64,000 bases of DNA from assembly GCF_000819765.1 (NCBI RefSeq), contig NZ_CDBT01000047.1, positions 56,162 to 120,161 of the forward strand, written 5' to 3'. Each line of letters starts with the position of its first letter. The stretch's first letter is position 1. The notes beneath the pieces were generated by a model. The model did no database searches. It saw only the letters and a program-made list of their open reading frames with translations, and was not told the origin of the DNA. The position numbers and the translations under genes are program-made. Source of the DNA: Aeromonas bivalvium (GTDB lineage: Bacteria > Pseudomonadota > Gammaproteobacteria > Enterobacterales > Aeromonadaceae). Positions 29,087 to 37,249 of the stretch are shown one piece after another.

Positions 29087-29552
29087 TGTATTGATGTACC
29101 TTTTCGAGACCTACATCCACAGTGATGCCGATGTAACGGTCCAGCAAGATGAACTCACCGACGAGTTGACCCGTGCCGGTTTCGACCAGGACGAGATCAA
29201 CAAGGCCCTCAACTGGCTGGAACGGCTGGCCAACCTGCATGACAGCGAACGGGAAGTCTATGTCACTGCCAGCGCCCAGGGCTCGATGCGGGTCTATGCG
29301 CCGCAAGAGCTGGCACGGCTCAGCACCGAGTGTCGCGGCTTCCTGCTGTTCCTGGAACAGGCTCAGGTTCTCAACGCCGAGACCCGCGAAATCTGCATCG
29401 AGCGGCTGCTCGAACTCGACAAGCCCGACATCGAACTCGATGACCTGAAATGGGTCGTGATGATGGTGTTGTTCAACGTGCCCGGCAGCGAGACCGCCTA
29501 CCATCAGATGGAAGAGCTGGTGTTCGACGAGTCGGACGGCATACTGCACTGA
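29079..29552 (+). CDS. smg: Smg protein (DUF494)
   Basis: A 157-residue protein of the Smg/DUF494 family, beginning MFDVLMYLFETYI and strongly acidic. The start at 29079 overlaps the end of dprA by eight bases. Conserved segments are LTRAGFDQDEINKALNWL and LDDLKWVVMMVLFNVPG. Its function is not established; it accompanies dprA across gammaproteobacteria. Confidence 0.93.
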   Translation: MFDVLMYLFETYIHSDADVTVQQDELTDELTRAGFDQDEINKALNWLERLANLHDSEREVYVTASAQGSMRVYAPQELARLSTECRGFLLFLEQAQVLNAETREICIERLLELDKPDIELDDLKWVVMMVLFNVPGSETAYHQMEELVFDESDGILH

Positions 29553-29606
29553 CAGCCCGGTGCCGCGCTGGTAGAATTTGGATCTTCTGAATTCGAGGCG
29601 CGGCCC

Positions 29607-30164
29607 ATGTCCAAGATCGACAATCACCTGTTTTCCGCCCACGAGCATGCGCTCGAGCGAGAGCCCTGTCCCCAATGCGGCTCCGAGCTGGTGATCCGTC
29701 AGGGCAAGCATGGTCCCTTCCTCGGGTGTGCCAGCTATCCTGCCTGCGACTATATCCGTTCGCTGACCCCTTCCGGCCGTGACATCGAAAAGGTGATGGA
29801 GGGCTCCGTCTGCCCGTCATGCGGCCAACCGCTGGCCATCAAGAAAGGGCGTTATGGTCTCTTCGTCGGCTGCACCCAGTACCCCGCCTGCCAGCACATG
29901 GCCTCCCTGCAGGAGAGCGATGATACCCAGATCCCCTGTCCCGCCTGCGGCAAGGGCCATCTGGTCAGCCGAACCTCCCGTTTTGGCAAGTTCTTCTATA
30001 GCTGCGATGACTATCCCCACTGCAAATATGTGGTCAATGACAAGCCTGTGGCCATGCCCTGTGCCAAGTGTGGTTGGGGCATCATGGTGGAGAAGCGGAT
30101 CCGGGGGACGCTGAAATGGTGCTGTCCGCAAAAGAAATGCGGCCACCAAGACGAGCGGGTATAA
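29607..30164 (+). CDS. yrdD: Topoisomerase I zinc-finger-like protein YrdD
   Basis: A 185-residue protein made almost entirely of four four-cysteine zinc ribbons: CPQCGSELVIRQGKHGPFLG, CPSCGQPLAIKKGRYGLFVG, CPACGKGHLVSRTSRFGKFF and CAKCGWGIMVEKRIRG. This repeat type is that of the DNA topoisomerase I C-terminal region, but no topoisomerase core is present. It binds nucleic acid by inference. The gene keeps the smg-yrdD-tsaC order of E. coli. Confidence 0.9.
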   Translation: MSKIDNHLFSAHEHALEREPCPQCGSELVIRQGKHGPFLGCASYPACDYIRSLTPSGRDIEKVMEGSVCPSCGQPLAIKKGRYGLFVGCTQYPACQHMASLQESDDTQIPCPACGKGHLVSRTSRFGKFFYSCDDYPHCKYVVNDKPVAMPCAKCGWGIMVEKRIRGTLKWCCPQKKCGHQDERV

Positions 30165-30508
30165 TCGCACCGCCGCCTGATGGGCCAAGTGCGTTATCCT
30201 GTGGCTCACCCCTGCTGCAAGAACATGCTTGCATTGCCTAAGCCTGCGTCGCCGGGATTTGTGCCGCGCTCCCCGTGATGGAGTGCATTTCGGGCAGCGA
30301 CATCCTGGCTGCCACACAGGCAAGGAAGCAGGTCTTCGAATACCGCCTCGCAGCTTGGCATGGATGGCAAGGCTATCTTAGGTTGCCTACGTGTGCCGGC
30401 GAGGGAAGAGCGCCGAAGGGGTCATGGCGAAGGCGCCACCCTGCAGGCTTTATCATTGACGTGAACCAGATGCGACAGCCCGAGCTGGCGCGTTTGCCCT
30501 GATACAGA
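30165..30508. other. Gap between yrdD and tsaC, no gene seen
   Basis: These 344 bases hold no convincing frame; a 75-codon open stretch at 30275-30502 lacks a ribosome site and family resemblance. No T-run terminator was found. The gap is longer than expected between these two genes. Confidence 0.5.
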
Positions 30509-31075
30509 ATGCGTATGTCGAACGAATTTGAACAAGCCGTCGCCGCTCTGCGGGCGGGCGGTGTCATTGCTTATGCCACCGAGGCCGTCTTTGGTCTGGG
30601 TTGTGATCCCGATAACCAGGCCGCGGTACAGCGCCTGCTCGCCATCAAGCAGCGGCCGGTGGAGAAGGGGTTGATCCTGATTGCCGCCGACGTGAGCCAG
30701 TTGGAGCACTACATCGACTTGAGCCAGCTGAACAGCGAGCAGATGGCCAGGGTCGACGCGAGCTGGCCCGGCCCATTCACCTGGGTCATGCCGGCCCGGG
30801 CGAGCACCCCGGCATGGTTGACCGGCCGTTTCGATACCCTGGCGGTGCGTGTCAGTGGCCATCCCCAGGTGCAGGCACTGTGTCGTGCCTTTGGCAAGCC
30901 GTTGGTGTCAACCAGCGCCAATCTCACTGGTGAGGAGCCTGCTCGCAGCGTCGCCCAGATTGGCCAGGCCCTGGCCGCGCAGCTGGCACATATACAGGTT
31001 GGCGAGGTGGGCGGGCTCAGCAATCCGTCCGAGATAAAAGACGCTCGCAGCGGCGCCGTGATCCGTCCCTCCTGA
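30509..31075 (+). CDS. tsaC: Threonylcarbamoyl-AMP synthase TsaC
   Basis: A 188-residue YrdC-type enzyme making L-threonylcarbamoyl-AMP for the t6A37 tRNA modification. Visible signatures are [18 protein letters not shown] near 19-36, [13 protein letters not shown] near 50-62, [10 protein letters not shown] and [16 protein letters not shown] near 131-146. Two starts are possible (30509 and 30515); the choice changes two residues. It lies upstream of hemF and aroE on the same strand. Confidence 0.95.
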   Translation: MRMSNEFEQAVAALRAGGVIAYATEAVFGLGCDPDNQAAVQRLLAIKQRPVEKGLILIAADVSQLEHYIDLSQLNSEQMARVDASWPGPFTWVMPARASTPAWLTGRFDTLAVRVSGHPQVQALCRAFGKPLVSTSANLTGEEPARSVAQIGQALAAQLAHIQVGEVGGLSNPSEIKDARSGAVIRPS

Positions 31076-32053
<978 letters not shown>

Positions 32054-32057
32054 TGAC

Positions 32058-32083
32058 AAGGGTCGCCGAGGCGACCCTTTTTC
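32058..32083 (+). terminator. Rho-independent terminator after hemF
   Basis: AAGGGTCGCC (32058-32067) and GGCGACCCTT (32070-32079) form a 10-bp stem with a two-base loop, followed by TTT. Confidence 0.85.
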
Positions 32084-32156
32084 ATGGGAATGGCACTTGT
32101 CCCGCCGGGGTAAAAACCGTTAAATCGGATCATTCTCCTCCAGACGGACCCTTGCG

Positions 32157-32978
32157 ATGGACAGGTATGCGGTATTCGGTTATCCGGTACGACACAGTAA
32201 ATCCCCCTTTATTCACACCCTCTTTGCCCGGCAGACCCAGCAGTTGATGGAATATACCCTGGCGGAGCCCGCACCCGATGGCTTTGCCGAGGCGCTGCGC
32301 AATTTCTTCGCCGAGGGCGGCAAGGGCTGCAACATCACTGTCCCGTTCAAGGAGCAGGCGTTTGCGCTGGTCGATAGCCTGAGCCCGCGTGCCAGGCTGG
32401 CGGGGGCGATCAATACCATCAAGCTGACCGATGACGGCCTCCTGCTGGGGGACAATACCGACGGTGCCGGCCTGGTGGCCGATCTGACCTCCCAGGGGGT
32501 CAGCCTGGCGGGGTGCCGGATCCTGCTGCTCGGTGCCGGAGGCGCGGCCCGTGGTGCCTTGGCCCCCCTGTTGGCCGAGGGGCCGGGTCGTCTGGTCATT
32601 GCCAACCGCACCCATGACAAGGCGGCCCAGCTGGCCCGGGACTTCGCCTCCCTGGGTCCCGTCGAGGCCGTACGATACGAGGATCTCCTCGGTCCGTTCG
32701 ACCTGGTGATCAACTCCACCTCGGCCAGCCTGCAAGGCTCGCTCCCCCCCATACCCTCTTCGGTCATACACAGTGATATCGCCGTCTACGACATGATGTA
32801 TGGCGCCGAAGATACGCCGTTCAACGCCTGGGCTCGGGCGCAGGGGGCGCGCAAGATCATGGATGGGCTCGGCATGCTGGTGCAGCAGGCTGCCGAGGCA
32901 TTTACCATCTGGCGCGGCATTCGTCCGGGAACGACCCAGGTGCTGCGCGAATTGAAACGCAATCTGGGGGTGGCATGA
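32157..32978 (+). CDS. aroE: Shikimate dehydrogenase
   Basis: A 273-residue NADPH-dependent enzyme reducing 3-dehydroshikimate to shikimate. Substrate-binding SKS at 14-16, catalytic K65 in NITVPFKEQA, N86, D102 in GDNTDGAG and the dinucleotide motif LLGAGGAARGAL at 124-135 are all present. It follows a terminator, so it probably has its own promoter. Its stop overlaps yrdB by four bases. Confidence 0.97.
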   Translation: MDRYAVFGYPVRHSKSPFIHTLFARQTQQLMEYTLAEPAPDGFAEALRNFFAEGGKGCNITVPFKEQAFALVDSLSPRARLAGAINTIKLTDDGLLLGDNTDGAGLVADLTSQGVSLAGCRILLLGAGGAARGALAPLLAEGPGRLVIANRTHDKAAQLARDFASLGPVEAVRYEDLLGPFDLVINSTSASLQGSLPPIPSSVIHSDIAVYDMMYGAEDTPFNAWARAQGARKIMDGLGMLVQQAAEAFTIWRGIRPGTTQVLRELKRNLGVA

Positions 32979-33235
32979 ACCAGAGCATCCAGTTCCCGGA
33001 CTCGGCCGAATGGCAGGCCGAGCAACAGCGGGTTCACTTCCCGGCTCAGTTGATGGGGGGGCTGATCCCTTGCTATATCAGTCGCCACCGTCTGGAGCGG
33101 TTGGCCGGACTCTCCCTGGTGCGGGAAGACGATATCCTGCGAGCATTCGATAGCTTGAGGTTCGATATCGAGGATATGGTTGAAAAACTCATTGAGGAAC
33201 AAGAGTTTGGAGAAGATGGTGCCATCTATCTCTAA
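32975..33235 (+). CDS. yrdB: DUF1488 family protein YrdB
   Basis: An 86-residue acidic protein of the DUF1488 family, beginning MNQSIQFPDSAEWQ and containing CYISRHRLERL. It overlaps aroE by ATGA, the same arrangement as E. coli yrdB. No function is known. Confidence 0.88.
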   Translation: MNQSIQFPDSAEWQAEQQRVHFPAQLMGGLIPCYISRHRLERLAGLSLVREDDILRAFDSLRFDIEDMVEKLIEEQEFGEDGAIYL

Positions 33236-33261
33236 GCAGGCAAAGTTTTTTTGCTGAGGAT

Positions 33262-33358
33262 TGGAACTTTCCAAAGATCAGGCTGACTAACTAGATAGTT
33301 GAGGAAGTGCTAGTTAGTCACCTTTATAACCCCCGGTATTCGTACTGGGGATTTTTTT
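33262..33358 (+). ncRNA. Candidate small RNA or structured 3' UTR between yrdB and spf
   Basis: Three consecutive hairpins lie in 97 bases. TTGGAA/TTCCAA comes first. Next is a perfect 10-bp stem, GACTAACTAG (33285-33294) with CTAGTTAGTC (33310-33319) around a purine-rich loop containing GAGGAAG. Last is a terminator, CCCCGGTA (33331-33338), tetraloop TTCG and TACTGGGG (33343-33350), followed by seven T. It could be a stable 3' UTR of the aroE-yrdB transcript or a separate small RNA. No clear promoter is seen directly upstream. Confidence 0.5.
33331..33358 (+). terminator. Strong terminator downstream of yrdB
   Basis: An eight-pair stem (one G-T pair) closed by a TTCG tetraloop and followed by a run of seven T. 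Confidence 0.85.
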
Positions 33359-33459
33359 ATCTATATGAAAATAAAAGAAAAAATATCATTATCTTTGAGT
33401 GAAACTTTGTTACATAAATTACTTTCACTTTTTTGTTGGTTTGATGTACAGTTGTTCTC

Positions 33460-33563
33460 GTAGGGTACAGAGGTAAGATGTTCTATCTTTCAGACCTTTT
33501 ATTTCACGTAATTGAATGTGGCTGAATAGCAGCCCCGATGAGTCATCGTCGGGGCGTTTTTTT
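33460..33563 (+). ncRNA. spf: Spot 42 small RNA
   Basis: The first 50 bases match E. coli Spot 42 almost exactly (GTAGGGTACAGAGGTAAGAT onward), including the unstructured regions used to pair with targets. The 3' end is a terminator with GCCCCGA (33532-33538) and TCGGGGC (33549-33555) followed by seven T. A -10 like TACAGT (33447-33452) is well placed. Spot 42 is an Hfq-dependent RNA that represses catabolic genes when glucose is present. Its position upstream of engB is as in E. coli. In E. coli CRP represses spf; a CRP-like GTGA and TTACA pair at about 33400-33414 is spaced one base too wide to be sure. Confidence 0.95.
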
Positions 33564-33620
33564 ATGGCTCAAGTTTAGAGTAAAGACTTTAAAAACCGCT
33601 ATCCTTTGATAAAATGATGG

Positions 33621-33732
33621 GGTTTCTTGAGTAAACCCAGTCGTCATTTCTTCTCAAGACGGATTTCTTCCCAATTTTGAACAGTATCTTCGGGCCGGTT
33701 CCTTACCCAGGGAACTGGCCTCATTTTTATCC
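33621..33732 (+). ncRNA. Candidate small RNA between spf and engB
   Basis: A possible promoter (TTTAAA at 33588-33593, TAAAAT at 33610-33615) leads into about 110 bases with a GGGTTT/AAACCC hairpin. TCTTGAG (33625-33631) could pair instead with CTCAAGA (33653-33659). The end is a strong terminator-like stem, GGCCGGTTCC with GGAACTGGCC (one G-T pair), followed by TCATTTTTA. No gene on the plus strand follows for 1 kb, and engB is on the other strand, so this cannot be a leader of a coding transcript. I do not recognise the RNA. Confidence 0.5.
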
Positions 33733-33949
33733 CATGCCGGCCGTTAAATGTAATTAACTTACAGTTTGGTATTTATCGCCGACTTTTAGCTGGCTGACAC
33801 AGCTCCAGGTTGAAAACGTTATCATTTGGTGGTTTTGTTTGTTCTTGATGAGAATTAAGTAGTTGCTTACTGAAAACAGTCAGTTATCCCGTGCGGGATG
33901 GGGTTTGATGACAGAAGGGGGCGAGGAGATGAGGTGGTTTGGGGAGGGG

Positions 33950-33983
33950 TTTCAATTGGCGGAGCCTGCTCCGCCAATTGAAA
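33950..33983. terminator. Perfect 16-bp inverted repeat at the end of engB
   Basis: TTTCAATTGGCGGAGC (33950-33965) is matched by its exact complement (33968-33983) around a two-base loop. It sits 10 bases after the engB stop on the minus strand. It is the likely end hairpin of the engB transcript, although no good T-run follows. Confidence 0.6.
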
Positions 33984-33993
33984 AGTGGCAGGA

Positions 33994-34644
33994 TTATTCG
34001 ATGTCGGATTCGGCATCGATGGCGTCTTCGGCCGCCGCACCAGAGAGGTACCAGCCACTGAGGGTCTGCGCCAACTTCTCTACCCCGATCTGAGTGAGGG
34101 AGGAGAAGGCTTCCACCTGGATCTGGGGGCCCAGATTGGCCACCGCCTGGCGAACCTTGATCACCTGATTGTTGCGTGGCCCCGGACTCAACTTGTCGGC
34201 CTTGGTCAGCAGCAGCATGACAGGCAGTTCGCGGTGGGAGCTCCACTCCAGCATGTTCATGTCGGTTTCTTTGAGCGGATGACGGATGTCCATCAGGATC
34301 ACCAAGCCTTTCAAAGACTCACGACGTTGCAGATATTCAGCCAGCGACTTTTGCCACTTTAGCTTCATTTCCAGTGGAACCTGGGCATAACCGTAACCTG
34401 GCAGATCGACCAGACGCTTGCCCGGTTCCAGCTCGAACAGGTTGATCAGCTGGGTCCGGCCTGGCGTTTTACTGGTGCGGGCCAGGTTCTTGTGTTTGGT
34501 CAAGGTGTTCAAGGCTGATGACTTGCCGGCATTGGAACGCCCGGCAAACGCAATCTCGACACCCCCATCATTTGGCAGGTGACGGATGTCGGGTGCGCTG
34601 GTCACAAAATGCACCTTATTGAAATTCAGAGTTTGTGTATCCAA
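33994..34644 (-). CDS. engB: Ribosome biogenesis GTPase EngB (YsxC/YihA)
   Basis: A 216-residue GTPase. G1 is GRSNAGKSS at 35-43, the G2 threonine lies in KTPGRTQ, G3 is DLPGYG and G4 is TKAD. It is essential for large-subunit assembly in many bacteria. The C-terminus carries an acidic, alanine-rich tail ([14 protein letters not shown]). It is divergent from cytochrome c4 and lies downstream of spf, as in E. coli and vibrios. Confidence 0.96.
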   Translation of the reverse strand: MDTQTLNFNKVHFVTSAPDIRHLPNDGGVEIAFAGRSNAGKSSALNTLTKHKNLARTSKTPGRTQLINLFELEPGKRLVDLPGYGYAQVPLEMKLKWQKSLAEYLQRRESLKGLVILMDIRHPLKETDMNMLEWSSHRELPVMLLLTKADKLSPGPRNNQVIKVRQAVANLGPQIQVEAFSSLTQIGVEKLAQTLSGWYLSGAAAEDAIDAESDIE

Positions 34645-34786
34645 CGTAAATTCCCCATGGAGAGAGAGGGTTATAGAGTTACTTTTTTGTGAAATCGTGT
34701 AAAATGGCGTCGCTTAAACGCGTTTATTTTAACATGCCTTCAGCGGCATGGGATCTGGAAGCCTAATAACGAGAAGTTGGAACGCC

Positions 34787-35404
34787 ATGAAGAACCTAGT
34801 CATTACTCTTGCTCTGATGGTTGGCGTAACGGGGATGGCACAAGCCAAGGGCGATGCCGCTGCGGGACAAACCAAGTCGGCGGTGTGCGCTGCCTGTCAT
34901 GGACCGGACGGTAATGGTCCTGCTGATATTTACCCCAAGCTTGCTGGTCAGCACGCATCATATATCAAAAAACAGTTAGTGGAACTGAAGGCTGCCGCTT
35001 CTGGCGCCACGGGGCGTGCTTCTCCCATCATGGGACCCATGGCACTGCCCTTGTCCGATCAGGACATGGATGACCTGGCGGCCTATTTCTCCGGCCAGCA
35101 GATCACGCCGGTGGCGGTGCCCGATGAGGTCGTTGCCGAAGGCAAGGCGCTCTACATGGGGGGTGACATGAGCCGGGGCCTGCCTGCGTGCGCCGCCTGC
35201 CATGGTCCCCGTGGTGTGGGTGTTGAACAGGCCAAGTATCCCAGCCTGTCCGGTCAGCATCCCGCCTACATCAAGGCGCAGCTGGAAGGTTTCCGGGCTG
35301 CGACCCGCGACAATGATCCCAATGGCATGATGCGCGATGTGGCCAAGAAGCTGACGGACCACGATATCGAAGTGTTGTCCAAGTACGTAGCCGGATTGCA
35401 CTGA
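34787..35404 (+). CDS. Dihaem cytochrome c4
   Basis: A 205-residue periplasmic cytochrome. The signal peptide is residues 1-20 (cut after AQA). Two domains each carry a haem site, C34-AAC-H38 and C135-AAC-H139, with candidate axial methionines near 82-85 and 181-182. Cytochromes c4 pass electrons from the bc1 complex to terminal oxidases such as cbb3. The start at 34787 gives a normal signal sequence, whereas the longer frame does not. The position between engB and yihI is also seen in vibrios and is absent from E. coli. Confidence 0.93.
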   Translation: MKNLVITLALMVGVTGMAQAKGDAAAGQTKSAVCAACHGPDGNGPADIYPKLAGQHASYIKKQLVELKAAASGATGRASPIMGPMALPLSDQDMDDLAAYFSGQQITPVAVPDEVVAEGKALYMGGDMSRGLPACAACHGPRGVGVEQAKYPSLSGQHPAYIKAQLEGFRAATRDNDPNGMMRDVAKKLTDHDIEVLSKYVAGLH

Positions 35405-35451
35405 TGGCGGTATGGCGGCCGCGTGCGTTGCCAGGCCGCATAGCGAAACAG

Positions 35452-35470
35452 GGAGCCTAAGGGCTCCTTT
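35452..35470 (+). terminator. Terminator after cytochrome c4
   Basis: GGAGCC (35452-35457), loop TAAG and GGCTCC (35462-35467) are followed by TTTGTTTT. Confidence 0.75.
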
Positions 35471-35631
35471 GTTTTATGGGTTGCCGCTTTGCCCCTCTCC
35501 CTGTGCGATATTTCCCATTTCGAGCGTTGGCCTCGGCTGAAAAAATCACGTCCTATCAAATAAAGTTATTATTTATTAATTGGTTATTCATTTCTTTTGT
35601 CACCATTCCCCCTCACGAGAGCGCGATCGGA

Positions 35632-35659
35632 TTGAGTCACCTCCCGAGCTTGATAGAGT
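35632..35659 (+). promoter_or_regulatory. Probable promoter of the CsrC-type RNA
   Basis: TTGAGT (35632-35637) and TAGAGT (35654-35659) are separated by 16 bases and place transcription start near 35666, just before the first GGA motif. I could not identify a clear UvrY (GacA) palindrome upstream. Confidence 0.45.
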
Positions 35660-35665
35660 GTCGGC

Positions 35666-35986
35666 CAGGGAATGACTCGGGATCGGGTCAAGGGTTTGCC
35701 CGGGAGCGGGCGAGAGCAAGGATGCCGGGACAGGCTGGGATGTCTGGCAAGGGAGTGAAGCATCAGGATGATGACCTCTCGGGACGGGAGGGGCGCGGGA
35801 TGCAATCGGGTCGACGTACTACAGGGAGGTCGCGCGTCGAGACAAGCAAGCACACGCATATTCAGGAATGATCCACTAAGGTCAGGACGACCCATATAAA
35901 GATATGAGGCGAGGCGCCAGGGAAGGGCGGCATCGATAAAGATGGGACTCGCACAGCATATAGAGGCAGCTTCGGCTGCCTTTTTT
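35666..35986 (+). ncRNA. csrC: CsrB/CsrC-family CsrA-sequestering RNA
   Basis: About 320 bases with no credible gene contain 16 GGA triplets, many in the CsrA-binding contexts CAGGA, AGGGA and CGGGA. CATCAGGATGATG is the typical CsrB hairpin. The element ends in a strong terminator: AGGCAGC, TTCG, GCTGCCT (35964-35981) and a T-run. Such RNAs bind many CsrA dimers and relieve CsrA control of carbon storage, motility and biofilm genes. The location between the engB region and yihI is that of csrC in E. coli, which supports the csrC name. The 5' end is estimated from the promoter. Confidence 0.88.
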
Positions 35987-36197
35987 CTATTGGGTGATTA
36001 ACCCGGGCCGGCATTTTGTGTCAAAATACCAGCAACATGCCCAGAGGGTACCGATCCTGCGCTGTTCAGTTGCCCTGCGGGGCAGCCATGATGCCGGATC
36101 CTGTGCCGCCTCGATCATTCACTGTCAGCATCTTATCCCCCGGGCGCCATGGCGCCTCGTGGCGGTTTTTATATCCAGCAATGTCCCGGAGTCATTC

Positions 36198-36770
36198 ATG
36201 TCGGCCAAACAACCCAGTCGCAAACCCACGGGTAAGCGTAAAGAATCAGATGCCAGTGCCCAGGAAGGCCGTGAGCGCAAGCGTGCCGCCCGGCGCAAAG
36301 GTCTGAAGGCGGGGACGCGCCAGCAGGTCGCCGAGCCCAAGCGCAACAAGGGCAACAAGCAGGCACAGGATCCCCGCCTGGGATCGCGCAAGCCGGTGGC
36401 GCTGATCGTTGACGATAAACAGAGCAAGCCGCAGCCCGCCCAGGTCGCCAGGGAGAAGATCCTCAAGCTGACCCCGGAGCAGGAGCTGGCCGCCATCGAA
36501 AACGATGACCGTCTCAATGACTTCCTCGACCGTCTGGATGAGGGCGAGACCCTGAGCGCCGCCGATCAGGCCTGGGTCGACCAGCGGGTCGATCGCTATC
36601 AGGAGCTGATGGATGAACTCGGCATCATAGATGACGAGGACGAAGACGAGTCCGCCTTCCTGGCGGAGGATGCCGAGCAGACGCAGGCTCCCGCGAGCGA
36701 AGAGGATCTGTGGGATCGCTTCACCAAGGCGGATTACCAGCCGCAACAAGCAGAGCCCAAGAAAAAGTGA
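36198..36770 (+). CDS. yihI: Der GTPase-activating protein YihI
   Basis: A 190-residue YihI. The N-terminal third is highly basic and low complexity (KQPSRKPTGKRKES, RKRAARRKGLK). The middle has LTPEQELAAIENDDRLNDFL and the C-terminal part is very acidic (DDEDEDESAFLAEDAE). YihI stimulates GTP hydrolysis by Der (EngA) and tunes ribosome assembly. The longer open frame upstream overlaps no conserved sequence, so the ATG at 36198 is used. It is followed at once by the DUF2489 gene. Confidence 0.93.
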   Translation: MSAKQPSRKPTGKRKESDASAQEGRERKRAARRKGLKAGTRQQVAEPKRNKGNKQAQDPRLGSRKPVALIVDDKQSKPQPAQVAREKILKLTPEQELAAIENDDRLNDFLDRLDEGETLSAADQAWVDQRVDRYQELMDELGIIDDEDEDESAFLAEDAEQTQAPASEEDLWDRFTKADYQPQQAEPKKK

Positions 36771-37222
36771 GCGGCGCCCTGATGCTGGCTACCCTGGCGG
36801 GTAGCCTTGTCTTGCTCGGTCTGGCCGTCTATGCCGGCATGCTGCTGGCCAGGGTACGACGCCAGACGGAGCAACAGGAGCAGGCCATCCAGGCACGCAA
36901 CGAGCGCATCCTCGACAGCGTACGCGTCATCGCCCATGCGGTGCGCGATGGTCAGTGCGACTACTCGGAAGGGGCCATCCGCCTGACCAACCTGCTCAAT
37001 GCCTTGCAGATCAAGGAGGGGCGTGCCTTTGCCGAGGAGTTCCCCGGTCTGTACGGCTTGTATGAGAAGGTGAAGGAGATGCCGACCCATGAGGCGCGCA
37101 AGGCGCTCAAGCGCAACGAGATCATGAAGATGGATCTCGAGCGCAGCGGCTACGAGGTCGAACTGGAGGCCCAGATCCTCAAGGATGTGGCCCTGTTGAA
37201 GGATTTTCAGCTGGGCAAGTGA
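36767..37222 (+). CDS. DUF2489 membrane-anchored protein
   Basis: A 151-residue protein with one N-terminal hydrophobic helix (about 7-27) and a charged coiled region (RVRRQTEQQEQAIQARNE) followed by a globular domain of the DUF2489 family. The GTG at 36767 overlaps the yihI stop (GTGA), which favours coupled translation; an ATG at 36782 is the alternative start. The order yihI-DUF2489-hemN is shared with vibrios and shewanellae. No function is known. Confidence 0.82.
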   Translation: MSGALMLATLAGSLVLLGLAVYAGMLLARVRRQTEQQEQAIQARNERILDSVRVIAHAVRDGQCDYSEGAIRLTNLLNALQIKEGRAFAEEFPGLYGLYEKVKEMPTHEARKALKRNEIMKMDLERSGYEVELEAQILKDVALLKDFQLGK

Positions 37223-37249
37223 TCCCGGCCAACCCATGAGGAAGCAAGT

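Noticed and set aside
30275..30502. A 75-codon frame between yrdD and tsaC
   Set aside because: No ribosome site, no family resemblance and no hydrophobic or domain pattern.
33400..33414. CRP site upstream of spf
   Set aside because: The GTGA and TTACA halves are seven bases apart rather than six, so I did not list it as a site, although CRP control of spf is known in E. coli.
35476..35895. Open frames of 131 and 103 codons on both strands
   Set aside because: They overlap the GGA-rich CsrC-type RNA and its upstream region; the repeated Gly-Arg stretches arise from the GGA motifs.
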